From the NCBI GenBank assembly GCA_948467495.1, contig CAOKEO010000020.1, forward strand, positions 1-34,821: DNA of 34,821 nt, written 5' to 3'. Positions 6,117-17,500 of this stretch are shown piece by piece (positions within the stretch are counted from its first letter, which is position 1; the number at the start of each line of letters is the position of its first letter). Position numbers and translations under genes: made by a program. The DNA is from an uncultured Clostridium sp. GTDB taxonomy: Bacteria > Bacillota > Clostridia > TANB77 > CAG-508. Under the pieces are notes generated by a model. That model did not search any database. It was not told the DNA's origin and saw nothing but the letters and a program-made list of their open reading frames with translations.

Positions 6117-9100
6117 ATGAAAACTAAAACAAAGAAAATTATGGCAATGATATGTTTAGCTTTGATTTTACTAACATCTTTGCCAATTCAAACATTTGCT
6201 GCTTTCATAACAGATATTAACTCAAATGCTCAATTTGGTGTAATTGATGGAAGTTTAGCAAATTATGGACATGAATTACATTATGCTAATTATGATGGAC
6301 AAACTTATTTAGTATTTTGTACTCAATGGGGAGTAAAATCTCCAGATGGTAGTGAATATACCTATAATGGAGATTTTATAGTGCAATATAAAAATAATTT
6401 ACCTCAATACGAGAGAATTGCTGAAATGATATATTTCGGTTATACAATGAATTATGGAACTGGTATTCCATCAAGCCCAGAGGCAATAAGAGCAATGTGT
6501 TGTACTCAACAATATGTTTGGGAAACTCTAGGAGTAAATCCTAGTAGAGATAGTTGGAATGGTAATTATATGTCTTCAGGACATTATGCTAATTGGTTAG
6601 CACAAACAGAGGCATATTATAATCAATATCATGGTAATGTTTCATTTAATGGAATAACAAGCAAAGTAGCTTTAGGACAAAATACTGCTGTAACTGATAC
6701 ATCTGGAAGATTAGCATCATATAAAACTTTTACTCAAAATGTAAATGGAATAACTTTTCATCACGATCAAGGAAGTAATGAATTAAATATAACTGTTCCA
6801 AGTAATTGTACTTCAGATAATGCAACATTTAATTCAAGAGAATATGGACTATACCAACTTATGCCTAATGGAGCAAATTATGATAGTAATACAATGTCAA
6901 ATTATATTTATATACAATTTTCAAGTGGTTCAGTTCAAAACTTAATGTTTTCAAACTATGTTGATCCAAGTGCATTTAGTATTAGTGTGGAAGTAGAATA
7001 TGGAAATACTCTTTTAATTAAAACAAATACAAATGGAGATACTTTAGCAGGTTGTACTTTTGGTCTTTATAAAGATAAGAACTGTACTCAACAATTAAGA
7101 ACAGGAACAAGTGATAGTAATGGACAAATTCATTTCCAAAGATTAGCTCCAGCAACTTATTATATAAAAGAACTTTCTGTACCAAGTGGTTATTTACTTG
7201 ATACAGAAGTAAAAGAAGTTACTGTAAAGGCAAACGAAACTGCAGAAGTTAACTTTAAAAATGATGAACCAACTGGAGAATTAAAACTAATAAAAACAGA
7301 TAAAGAAACAGGAAACCAAAATAGAGCTGATGGAACATCACATCATGGAGATGCAACTATTGAGGGAACAGAATATACACTATATGCTAAAAATGATATT
7401 TGGAATGTTGCTAAAACAGTAAAATATTTTGCAAAAGATGAAAAAATAGCAACATTTATTTTTAATGCAAATGGAATTGCAAAAATAAATGTTTCAACAG
7501 GAAGTAAAACTGCTAACCTAACTACTGAAGGAAACAGTTTAAAAGGATTACCAATGGGTAGTTACTATGCTAAAGAAACAAAAGTACCAGAGGGATATTT
7601 AACAGATAATCAAACACACAATATAACATTACAATATAAAGACATGCACACAAGAGTTATAAAAGCAGAAGATACTTTTACAAATGAAGTTGAACAAGCA
7701 AAATTTGAGGTAATTAAAGTTTCTTCAATTACAAATGATACTGCACCTATTTTACCACAGGCAGAATTTACAGCTATTTTAACAAAGTATGTAAATTATT
7801 ATGGAAGTTTTGACGAGGCATTAAAACATTTGAACGAATTTAGCAAAGATGAATATTCAGTATTTAAAACAGAAAATACAGGACATGGAATAAGTGGATT
7901 ATTAGCTTATGGAGAATACACAGTTCAAGAAACTTATTGTCCATCAATATGGGTAAATCCAGTAAAACCTTTTAAAGTAGTAATAGATAAAAATAGCCCA
8001 GATGTAATAAAAGAATTAGTAGAAAATGATACACCATTTGAAAGTTACATTAAAATGGTAAAACAAGATAAAAAGACAGGAAAGACAGTTATATTTTCAA
8101 ACACAACATTCTCATTATATAAATTAAATAATGAAAACAAACAATGGGAAAAGGTTAGTTGTAAACTAGGTAGAGAGAGTTTTGATACTTGGACAACAGA
8201 CGAAAATGGTGTAGCTTATACAGAAACAAAACTTGAAGCAGGAACTTATAAAATAAATGAAGTAAAAATTCCAGATGGATTCTTACAACTTGATGAAGAA
8301 ATAGTTTTTGATGTTAATAGAGCTAACAAAACTTGTGAATATGATAAAGACTGGGATGCTTATATAACAGTAACAGTAGAAAATGAACAACCTACTGGAA
8401 CACTTATAGTTGATAAAAGTGTTGCTATAAGAGAAGATGTTGATACATCATTAGTAGATATATCTGATTTATCTGGTATTGAATTTACTTTAAGGGCTAA
8501 AGAAAACATTATAGATTATGCTGATGGAAGTATAATTTATGAAAAAGGAAAAGTAGTAAAAGTATTTAATCTTGATAAGGATGGAAATTATACATTACCT
8601 GAATTACCAATGGAAATTTATGAACTACAAGAAACTAAAACATTAGATGGTTTAGTTTTAAATAATAAAAAATACGAAGTAAAATTTGAACAAAAAGACT
8701 TAACAACAAAAGTATATGAAGAAAAGAAAGACATTACTAATGATACAACTGTATTTGAGTTTTCTAAAAAATCTGTAACTGGAGATGATGAACTAGAGGG
8801 AGCAAAACTAACTGTTATAGATAAAGATGGAAAAGTTATAGATAGTTGGGTTTCTGGAAAAAATACTCATAAAATCGAGGGCTTAAAAGTTGGAGAAACA
8901 TATACATTAAAAGAAGAAATTGCACCAGACGGATATGTTAGATCTAGTGATATACAATTTAAAGTAGAAAATACTAAAGAAGTTCAAAAAGTTACTATGA
9001 TAGATAAAATCGTAACTATGACAAAATCAGATATTGCAGGAAATGAAATCGAAGGAGCTGAGCTTAAAGTAACAGACAAAGATGGTAATATAATAGATGA

Positions 9101-10232
9101 GTGGACATCAACAAAAGAAAGTCATAATATTAAAGGGCTAACAGAAGGACAAACTTATACATTACACGAAGATTATGCTCCAGATGGATTTGTTATTTCT
9201 AATGATATTGAATTTACAGTAACAGAAGAAAAAGAAGTACAAAAAGTAGAAATGATAGATAAGAATGTTGAAATTTCAAAGCAAGACATTGCAGGAAATG
9301 AACTTGAGGGAGCAACTCTAGTTGTAACAAACACAAAAACAAAAAATATAGTTGATAAATGGGTTTCTACTAATGAGCCACATAAAGTTAATGGACTTAT
9401 AGAGGGAGAAACATATAATCTTCATGAAGAAATCGTTATAGATGGATATGTAAAAGCAACTGACATTCAATTTACTGTTAGTGAAGATAAGGAAACTCAA
9501 AAAGTTGTAATGGTAGATAAAATAGTTGAAATCATAAAAACAGATTTAGTTACAGGAGAAGAACTAGAAGGTGCTGAATTAGAAGTCATTGATAAAGAAA
9601 CAGGAGAAACAATAGACAAATGGACTTCTACAAAAGAACCTCATAGAGTAGTAGGACTTGAAGAAAATAAAACTTATATTTTGAAAGAAACCACTTGTCC
9701 TTATGGATATGAACAAGCAGAGGAAATAGAATTTACAGTTAGTGAAGATAAAGAAACTCAAAGAGTTGAAATGAAAGATATGCCAATACTAAAAGATATT
9801 AGACTTACTAAAATAGATTCAAAAACAAATGAAGTTATAAAAGATAAATTTGTATTTGGAATATATAAAGATGCTGAATGTAAAGAATTAATACAAGAAG
9901 TTGAATCTGATCAAGAAACAGGAACAGCTTTATTTAATGATTTAAGATATGGCATATATTATATAAAAGAAATTACTGCACCAAATGGATATGTAAAATC
10001 TGATAAAGTTGTAAAAGTAGAAATTAATGATAATGGAGTATTTGTAGATGGTAAACAATTAGAAGAAAATGAAAATGTCTATAATTTTGAATTTGAAAAT
10101 GCTCCAATAGAAACACCAAATACAGGAGATGCATCACATTTGAAATTAATTGGTGGAATAATGCTATTATCTATTTTAGGTATTACTGTATTAGCTTTAA
10201 GACTTTATAAAAAGAATAAAGAAAATAAATAA
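6117..10232 (+). CDS. Cell-wall-anchored thioester/CnaB (SpaA-like) adhesin
   Basis: A 1371-residue surface protein likely to hold recipient or host cells. It has a signal peptide at residues 1-28 (ending QTFAA). An N-terminal thioester domain follows, with a candidate Cys68 (VFCTQWG) and Gln131 (CCTQQYVW) able to form a Cys-Gln thioester; C128 and C129 adjoin. From about residue 290 come roughly ten CnaB/SpaA beta-sandwich domains, recognisable by recurring YxxKExxxPxGY endings. Four of these are tandem copies of about 86 residues (878-1222). A last CnaB domain precedes a sorting signal: TPNTG at 1333-1337, a hydrophobic segment and a KKNKENK tail. TPNTG differs from LPxTG and may be matched to the element's own class B sortase. 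ATG 6117 was preferred to TTG 6108, which abuts the ribosome binding site. Confidence 0.92.
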   Translation: MKTKTKKIMAMICLALILLTSLPIQTFAAFITDINSNAQFGVIDGSLANYGHELHYANYDGQTYLVFCTQWGVKSPDGSEYTYNGDFIVQYKNNLPQYERIAEMIYFGYTMNYGTGIPSSPEAIRAMCCTQQYVWETLGVNPSRDSWNGNYMSSGHYANWLAQTEAYYNQYHGNVSFNGITSKVALGQNTAVTDTSGRLASYKTFTQNVNGITFHHDQGSNELNITVPSNCTSDNATFNSREYGLYQLMPNGANYDSNTMSNYIYIQFSSGSVQNLMFSNYVDPSAFSISVEVEYGNTLLIKTNTNGDTLAGCTFGLYKDKNCTQQLRTGTSDSNGQIHFQRLAPATYYIKELSVPSGYLLDTEVKEVTVKANETAEVNFKNDEPTGELKLIKTDKETGNQNRADGTSHHGDATIEGTEYTLYAKNDIWNVAKTVKYFAKDEKIATFIFNANGIAKINVSTGSKTANLTTEGNSLKGLPMGSYYAKETKVPEGYLTDNQTHNITLQYKDMHTRVIKAEDTFTNEVEQAKFEVIKVSSITNDTAPILPQAEFTAILTKYVNYYGSFDEALKHLNEFSKDEYSVFKTENTGHGISGLLAYGEYTVQETYCPSIWVNPVKPFKVVIDKNSPDVIKELVENDTPFESYIKMVKQDKKTGKTVIFSNTTFSLYKLNNENKQWEKVSCKLGRESFDTWTTDENGVAYTETKLEAGTYKINEVKIPDGFLQLDEEIVFDVNRANKTCEYDKDWDAYITVTVENEQPTGTLIVDKSVAIREDVDTSLVDISDLSGIEFTLRAKENIIDYADGSIIYEKGKVVKVFNLDKDGNYTLPELPMEIYELQETKTLDGLVLNNKKYEVKFEQKDLTTKVYEEKKDITNDTTVFEFSKKSVTGDDELEGAKLTVIDKDGKVIDSWVSGKNTHKIEGLKVGETYTLKEEIAPDGYVRSSDIQFKVENTKEVQKVTMIDKIVTMTKSDIAGNEIEGAELKVTDKDGNIIDEWTSTKESHNIKGLTEGQTYTLHEDYAPDGFVISNDIEFTVTEEKEVQKVEMIDKNVEISKQDIAGNELEGATLVVTNTKTKNIVDKWVSTNEPHKVNGLIEGETYNLHEEIVIDGYVKATDIQFTVSEDKETQKVVMVDKIVEIIKTDLVTGEELEGAELEVIDKETGETIDKWTSTKEPHRVVGLEENKTYILKETTCPYGYEQAEEIEFTVSEDKETQRVEMKDMPILKDIRLTKIDSKTNEVIKDKFVFGIYKDAECKELIQEVESDQETGTALFNDLRYGIYYIKEITAPNGYVKSDKVVKVEINDNGVFVDGKQLEENENVYNFEFENAPIETPNTGDASHLKLIGGIMLLSILGITVLALRLYKKNKENK
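8748..9782 (+). repeat. Four tandem ~258-base CnaB repeats
   Basis: Units are at about 8748-9008, 9009-9263, 9264-9521 and 9522-9782. Each encodes one domain with the order ELEGA, WxS, GLxxGxTYxLxE, DGYV, IQFTV and QKVxMxDK. The copies are clearly related but diverged, so the array can expand or contract by recombination. Confidence 0.85.
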
Positions 10233-10240
10233 AATTGATT

Positions 10241-10269
10241 AGAGAGTTGGGTAAACTAACTCTCTTTTC
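10241..10269 (+). terminator. Terminator-like hairpin before the GNAT gene
   Basis: AGAGAGTT (10241-10248) and AACTCTCT (10258-10265) form a perfect 8-bp stem, followed by TTTTCT. The next ribosome binding site AAGGAAGG begins 7 bases later. Confidence 0.7.
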
Positions 10270-10294
10270 TACTTATAAGGAAGGATTTGTGAAA

Positions 10295-10951
10295 ATGATT
10301 GATTTTAATAGATTAAAAAGAAAAGAATTTGGAGATAGTTTATCTTTTAAAACAAAAATAATTAGACCACAATTAAGATATATAACTGAAGATGTTAGCT
10401 CATGCATAAATGATATGGCTTATCATAATCAATTCATAACATGTTTTAGAATTTATATTTATTTAACCGATTTAGATAATGATAAAGATATAGAAGTTGG
10501 TGCTGTTGCAGGATGTTTTATAACTCCAGAAGAATTTAGGGGTAGGTGCAACTTTTTAGATATATTTGATTGTGTTGGAGGAGATTTAATGGATTTAGCT
10601 GAAGAAATCACAGATGAAAGCTATGAAATTAGAAAGGATATTTGTGATGACACAGATCTTATAGCTTATGTTGGAGATATTTATATAAAAAGAAAATATA
10701 GAGGTTATGGAATTGGTAGTTTTGTATTACAAGAACTTCATGAAATATTACTTTATTATTCAAGAGAGTTTATAACCAAAATATTCTTGCAGCCTCAACC
10801 AAGAGTTGTTAATCGTAATAGAAAAATTCAAAATATTTCCGATAAAAACAAAGCAAAAAGTAGAATAGAAAAAGAATTAATGGATTTTTATTTAAAAAAT
10901 GGATTTAAAAAAATTGAAGGTACTAAATATCTAGTTAAGAAAGGATTTTAG
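10295..10951 (+). CDS. GNAT-family N-acetyltransferase
   Basis: A 218-residue cytoplasmic enzyme predicted to move an acetyl group from acetyl-CoA to an amine. The acetyl-CoA pyrophosphate loop is visible as RGYGIG at residues 136-141, preceded by the beta-strand VGDIYIKRKY and followed by the helix SFVLQELHEIL, the usual order of motif A. The last 20 residues (DFYLKNGFKKIEGTKYLVKK) match the GNAT C-terminal strand pattern with its FYxxxGF. ATG 10295 follows AAGGAAGG; an in-frame TTG at 10235 lies before the terminator hairpin and is rejected. The substrate cannot be read from sequence. Lying between the adhesin and the helicase cluster, it may be cargo or may modify an element protein. Confidence 0.8.
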   Translation: MIDFNRLKRKEFGDSLSFKTKIIRPQLRYITEDVSSCINDMAYHNQFITCFRIYIYLTDLDNDKDIEVGAVAGCFITPEEFRGRCNFLDIFDCVGGDLMDLAEEITDESYEIRKDICDDTDLIAYVGDIYIKRKYRGYGIGSFVLQELHEILLYYSREFITKIFLQPQPRVVNRNRKIQNISDKNKAKSRIEKELMDFYLKNGFKKIEGTKYLVKKGF

Positions 10952-10969
10952 TATTAGGAGGTGTAATAA

Positions 10970-11206
10970 GTGCCTAAAAGAAAAAAGAACTCACGATTAG
11001 ATACTTATAATAAATTAAGAGAAATTAAAAAAAGCAATACAAAAGATGTTGCAAAATTACAATTAGAAGATTTAGAAGAAATAATAATAGATGAAGATTT
11101 TCAGAACATTTTACTATTAAGAAAATTTATAAAAACTGGAAATCCATTAGATTATTTTAACGAAGATCTAAAAATAGAAAGGAAGGAAAACGAAAATGAA
11201 CAATAA
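10970..11206 (+). CDS. Small charged hypothetical protein
   Basis: A 78-residue soluble protein with a GTG start after AGGAGG. It has a very basic N-terminus (PKRKKNSR) and an acidic middle (LEDLEEIIIDEDF), and no recognised domain. Its end overlaps the next gene by 11 bases, so it belongs to a coupled set leading into the giant helicase gene. The basic start could contact nucleic acid, but that is inference. Confidence 0.65.
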   Translation: MPKRKKNSRLDTYNKLREIKKSNTKDVAKLQLEDLEEIIIDEDFQNILLLRKFIKTGNPLDYFNEDLKIERKENENEQ

Positions 11207-11534
11207 CAAAGAAAAAATACAACCTACAAAATTATATTTAAATAAAAATGAGTATAACAAATTATTTGAAGTATTATCTCTAAACGAAAGAAGAAATGAT
11301 ACAGAGAAAAGTCAAAAAGCTACTGAACTAAAAGAAAAATTAGTAAGATTTGCTTCAGTATTAGATAAAAGAGAACAAGATACAGAAGAAAGAGCAATAA
11401 TTAGTTTATTTCCAATAGAAATTAAGTTTTTACTAAATCAATTATTGGATTTTGTAAATTATATGCCAAGTAAAGATTATTTTGAAGATTTAAGAGAGGA
11501 AACTATTCAAAGAAAAGCAAATAAGGAGGTTTAG
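11196..11534 (+). CDS. Small hypothetical protein upstream of the helicase
   Basis: A 112-residue helical, charged protein without membrane or signal features. It overlaps the preceding gene by 11 bases and ends 3 bases before the helicase start; the helicase ribosome binding site AAGGAGG is inside its last codons. The arrangement implies fixed stoichiometry or coupled translation with the helicase. I do not recognise a family. Confidence 0.65.
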   Translation: MNNNKEKIQPTKLYLNKNEYNKLFEVLSLNERRNDTEKSQKATELKEKLVRFASVLDKREQDTEERAIISLFPIEIKFLLNQLLDFVNYMPSKDYFEDLREETIQRKANKEV

Positions 11535-11537
11535 TCA

Positions 11538-14500
11538 ATGGCTAATAAAATGCAGTTGATAACTGAATTATCAAATAATATAATAAATGAAATAACAAAT
11601 ACTCCTGAAAATTGGTTAAGTTTTCTTGATACAGCTTCTAATAATTATAAATATTCATTTAATGAACAAATATTAATATATGCACAAAGACCAGATGCAA
11701 CAGTTTGTACTGATATAGATACCTGGAATAAAAGATTACATAGGTGGATAAAAAAAGGTTCTAAAGGTATTGCATTAATTACAAATGATAATGGGATACA
11801 GGGATTAAGGCATATTTTTGACATATCAGATACTTATGATAAATATGGTAGAAATGTTTATATATGGCAAGTAGAAAATGGAACAGAAAATGAAATAATT
11901 GAAACACTTGAAAATAGATTTGGAGAATTAGATAATAAAAACGATTTAGCTGAAGCTATTATAAATTCTGTAACAAATCTTGTAGAAGATAACTTTCAAG
12001 ATTATTACTCTGATTTTAATTCAATAGTAAATAATAGCTATTTAGAAGAATTAGATGAATTGAATCTTGAGTTATATTTTAAAAATATGATGAAAAATTC
12101 TATTTCATATATGGCATTAAAAAGATGTGGCATTGATCCAAAAGAATATTTTGATATAGAAGATTTTAGAAATATAGTAAATTTTAATACACCTGAAGTA
12201 ATAGCCAGACTAGGTATTGCAACAAGTGATATTGCAGAAGTTGAGCTGCATGAAATTTATACTACTGTTTTAGATTTAAAAAAATCTGAAAAAAATATAT
12301 CTCATACATTTGTTAAAAATAATAATGAAGAGTATCATGAAATTAAAGATAATAAAATTGAAAGGGGTAATGAAAATGAAAGAAATAATAACATACCACC
12401 AAGAGGGGGATTATCAAATACCAGACCTAATAATGCCAGAACAGGAGAAAGTACAATTAGGGACATTCGCAAGAATGAGAATGAAATACATAAAAGAGAA
12501 CAAGAGAGGTCTATATACAGAACTGATGATGAAAGGAACATTAACACAACACCTAGTGGAAATAGAGAAAACAGCATTACAAAGAGTGGAACAGATAGTC
12601 AAGAAACTAGCGAAAGACAACAAAGTGAACGAACAACTGAAAGCACAGGATCAAATGACATGGGTTGGATTAATGAACAACTTCAGAAATCAAGCACAAG
12701 AAATAGTAATGCAGGAACTAATTTACAACTAAACTTATTTGCTAATAATATATCTGAAGAACAACAAAAAGAACTTATTAATGATTTAGAGGCAGAGCAA
12801 AGCTCTGTCTTTAGCTTTACTCAAGAAATGATTGATAGTGCTTTATCTGAAGGTAGTCATTTTGAAAATGGTAAATTTAGAATATATAAACAGTTTATGC
12901 AAAGCATGTCTGAAAGTGAAAATATGACATTTCTTAAAATAGAATATGGTATTGGTGGAACATCATCTATAAAAGACTTTTCTGGTATAGGAATGGATTA
13001 TAGTTCTAAAGGAATAACATTAAGAAATGGTTATAAAGATGATAGTAAAGAAATTCTATTAAGTTGGGCAAAAGTAGAAAAAAGAATTAAAGAATTAATA
13101 ATGGCTGATAGATATTTAACTATTGATGAAGTAGATAAATATCTTGAATGGGAAAAGAATGAATATGAAAATCAGAAATGGATGTTTGAAAGAGGTCAAA
13201 AAGATAAAGCATCTGAAGAAACTTTTGATATAAATAATATTGATAAAAATTACAAATTAAAAGATGGAAATTACTTTCATTTTCATACTAATGAAGAAGG
13301 TTATTATTATGCAATATATGATAAATTTGGAATTGAGCAAGATGGAGGACTATTAGAATACTCTGATAATGAAGAAAATGAAACATTAATGAGTATTAGA
13401 GAAAGACTTGCAGATTTTACTGGTTTTGAAGAATTAGCTAATAATAATCTTGAAGAAATATCACAAGAAGATATTGATTATATAACAAGTGGGCAACAAT
13501 TAGATGATATAGCAAAAGATGTTGAGCAAGTAATTATAAATAATACAATAGATGCAGTAAACGAACTAAAAGAAACCAAAGAAGAACCAGAAGAAATCGA
13601 ATTCAAAATAGGTCAAATTATTTATTTAGAAAGTGATAGAAAATATAGAGTTGAAGCTATAAATAAAAATTTAGATGCATTAGTATTGTTAGATATGACA
13701 ATGCTTGAAACTACACATTATCCAGTAACAAGAAATATTAGTTTGTTACAAGCAATATCTTTATATGAGAAAAATGAGCTTAATTTTAAAGATAATGAAG
13801 CTGTTAATGAAGAAGGAATTAAACAAGCACAAAATGTAATTGATTTATTTAAAGCAAGAGAAGAAAATGGAAAACCACTTAACAGAGATGAATATTACCA
13901 AAGTCAAGAAAAAATTAACTTTCATATAGATAATAATAATTTAGGCGAAGGAACTCCTAGACAAAAAGTATTGAGAAATATTGAAGCAATAAAACTTTTA
14001 AATAAATTAGAAGATGAAAATAGACTTGCTAATAAAGAAGAACAGAAAATATTATCTCAATATGTCGGTTGGGGAGGACTTCCTGATGTGTTTGATGAAA
14101 CAAAGACAAATTGGAGTGAAGAATATAAAGAATTAAAAGAAATTCTTACTGATGAAGAATATTCTGGGGCAAGAGCTTCTACATTAACATCTTTTTATAC
14201 TCCACCGATAGTTATAAAATCTATTTATACTGCATTAGAAAATATGGGCTTACAAGATGCTAATATATTAGAGCCATCATGTGGTATTGGTAACTTTTTT
14301 GGAATGCTGCCAGAAACATTACAAAATTCAAAACTATATGGAGTGGAATTAGATAGTATTACAGGAAGAATTGCAAAGCAATTATATCAAAAAGCAGATA
14401 TAAAGGTTACTGGTTATGAAAATGCTAATCTACCAGATTCTTTTTATGATGTTGCAATAGGTAATGTTCCTTTTGGAGATTTTAAAGTTCCAGATAAAAG

Positions 14501-17500
14501 ATATGATAAGAATAAGTTTATGATACATGACTATTTCTTTGCTAAAACACTTGATAAGATAAGACCTGGAGGAGTTATTGCTTTTATAACATCTAAAGGT
14601 ACAATGGATAAAGAAAATCCAGAGGTTAGAAAGTATATAGCTCAAAGAGCTGATTTAATTGGTGCGATAAGACTACCAAATAATACTTTTACAAAGAATG
14701 CAGGAACAGAGGTAACATCTGATATTATTTTCTTACAAAAAAGAGAAAATATTACCGATATAATGCCAGACTGGGTATATTTAGACAGAGATGAAAATAA
14801 TATCTCTATGAATAAATACTTCGTAGATAATCCAGATATGGTTTTAGGTAATATGGAGATGAAATCTACTCAATATGGTTTTGACTCAACTTGTAAGCCT
14901 TATGAAAATCAAACATTAGAAGAATCATTAAATTATGCTATAACAAATATTCATGCTAGAATTGAAGATTATCAAGTAGAAAATGAATATGAAGATACTG
15001 ATAAAAGCATTCCTGCTGATCCTACGGTTAGAAATTTCTCATATACTTTAGTTGATGGAAAACTATATTTTAGAGAAAATAGTAAAATGTTTCCTCAAGA
15101 TATTCCATTAACTAATGAAAATAGAATTAGAGGAATGATAAAATTAAGAGAACAAGTCAGAGAATTAATTGATTTTCAAATGGAAAATTACTCTGATGAA
15201 GAAATACATATAGCACAAGCAAAGCTAAACAACTTATATGATAACTTTACAAAAGAATATGGATTAATAAATTCAAGAGCTAACTCAACTGCTTTCTCAA
15301 ATGATAGCAGTTATTTTTTATTGTGTTCACTTGAAAAATTAGATGGAGAGGGAAACTTTATTGGAAAAGCAGACATATTTACTAAAAGAACAATAAAAGC
15401 CTATAAACAAGTAGATAAAGTAGATACATCTGAAGAAGCATTAATACTCTCTTTATCCGAAAGAGCAACAGTTGATTTAGACTATATGTCAGAATTAACA
15501 GACAAATCAAAAGAAGATATTATAAAAGATTTAGATGATGTAATATTTAAAATACCAAATGAAGATAAGTATGTAAGTGCAGATGAATATTTGTCTGGTA
15601 ATGTTAGACAAAAATTAAAAGAGGCTGAAGAAGCTGCAAAAGAAGATAGTTCATATAATATCAATGTTGAAAGACTAAAAGAAGTTGTCCCGAAAGATTT
15701 ATCAGCAAGTGAGATAGGTATTAAGTTAGGTGCAATTTGGATACCTACAGATATTGTAAGACAATTTATGTTTGAACTATTAGATACTCCAAGTTATAAC
15801 CGATATGATATAAAAGTAAAATATAATGATTTTACTTCCGAGTGGTACATAGATAATAAAAGTTCTGATAGAAGCAATGTTAAAGCATATTCAACTTATG
15901 GTACTGGTAGAATAAATGCATATAAAATTATAGAGCAAACTTTAAATTTGAAGGATGTTAAGATATTCGATACCATTATAGATGATGAGGGCAGAAAACA
16001 AAGGGTTTTAAACAAAAAAGAAACTGCAATAGCACAAGCTAAACAAGATAGTATAAAACAAGCATTTTTAGACTGGGTATGGAATGATCCAGAAAGAAGA
16101 GAGAAGTTAACTAGACTATATAATGATAGATTTAATTCAATAAGACCTAGAGAATATGATGGTTCACATCTAAATTTTGTAGGTATGAATCCTGAAATAA
16201 AATTAAGGAAGCATCAATTGAATGTAATAGCCCATGTTTTATATGGTAATAATGTTTTATTAGCACACGAAGTTGGTGCAGGTAAGACATTTGAGATGGT
16301 AGCTAGTGCAATGGAAAGCAAAAGGCTTGGACTATGTAATAAGTCTTTATTTGTTGTTCCTAATCATATTATAGAGCAATTTGCTTCAGAGTTTTTGCAA
16401 CTATATCCTAGTGCAAATATATTAGTTGCTACTAAAAAAGACTTTGAAACTAAAAACAGAAAGAAGTTCTGTTCGAGAATTGCAACAGGCGAATATGATG
16501 CTGTCATTATAGGACATTCTCAATTTGAAAAAATACCAATGAGTATAGAAAGACAAAAAGCTCAATTAGAACAACAAATCTCTGACATATTAAAAGGTAT
16601 TGATATGGCAAAAAGAGATAGAGGAGAAAACTTTACTATCAAACAGTTGGAGAAAAGTAAGAAAGTATTGGAAAATAAACTAGCTAAACTTAATAATCAA
16701 GATAGAAAAGATGATGTTGTTACTTTTGAAGAACTAGGAATTGATAAGTTATTTGTAGATGAAGCTCATAACTATAAAAACCTCTTCTTATATACGAAAA
16801 TGAGAAATGTTGGAGGTATTGCTCAAACTGAAGCACAAAAGAGTTCTGATTTATTTATGAAATGTAGATATCTTGATGAAATAACAAATGGTAAAGGTAC
16901 TGTTTTTGCAACAGGAACACCTGTGTCAAATAGTATGGTTGAGCTTTACACAATGCAGCGTTATTTACAATATGAAGGATTAAGAAATCAGGGATTAGAA
17001 CACTTCGATAACTGGGCATCTACTTTTGGAGAAACAGTTACTGCAATAGAACTTGCTCCAGAAGGTACTGGTTATAGGTCAAAAACTAGATTTGCAAAGT
17101 TTCATAATTTACCAGAATTAATGAATTTATTTAAAGAGGTAGCAGATATACAAACTGCTGAAACATTAAATCTTCCAACTCCAGAAGTTGAAAATCATAA
17201 TGTAGTTGTAAAACCTAGTCAAATACAAAAAGATATGGTTCAAGAACTAGGAGAAAGAGCTGAAAGAATAAGAAATGGGCAAGTAGATGCTTCAATAGAT
17301 AATATGCTTAAAATTACTAATGAAGGAAGAAAATTAGCACTAGATCAAAGATTAATTAATCCGCTTCTTGAAGATGCAGATACAAGTAAAGTAAGAACTT
17401 GCGTTGATAACATCTATGATATTTATGAAAAAGGACAAGATAATAAATTAACTCAATTAGTATTTTGTGATTTATCTACACCAAAAGATAATAAAAATTA

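Noticed and set aside
9318..9761. Minus-strand frames of about 60 codons over the adhesin repeats
   Set aside because: They recur because the underlying repeats recur, have Phe/Ile/Ser-rich composition typical of antisense readings, and lack ribosome binding sites.
8748..9782. Tandem repeats considered as a CRISPR or minisatellite array
   Set aside because: The units are in-frame protein domains of about 258 bases with no spacers.
12335..12623. Minus-strand frames over the helicase linker
   Set aside because: They have no ribosome binding site or family resemblance. Only the plus-strand tnpV-like frame in this stretch is convincing.
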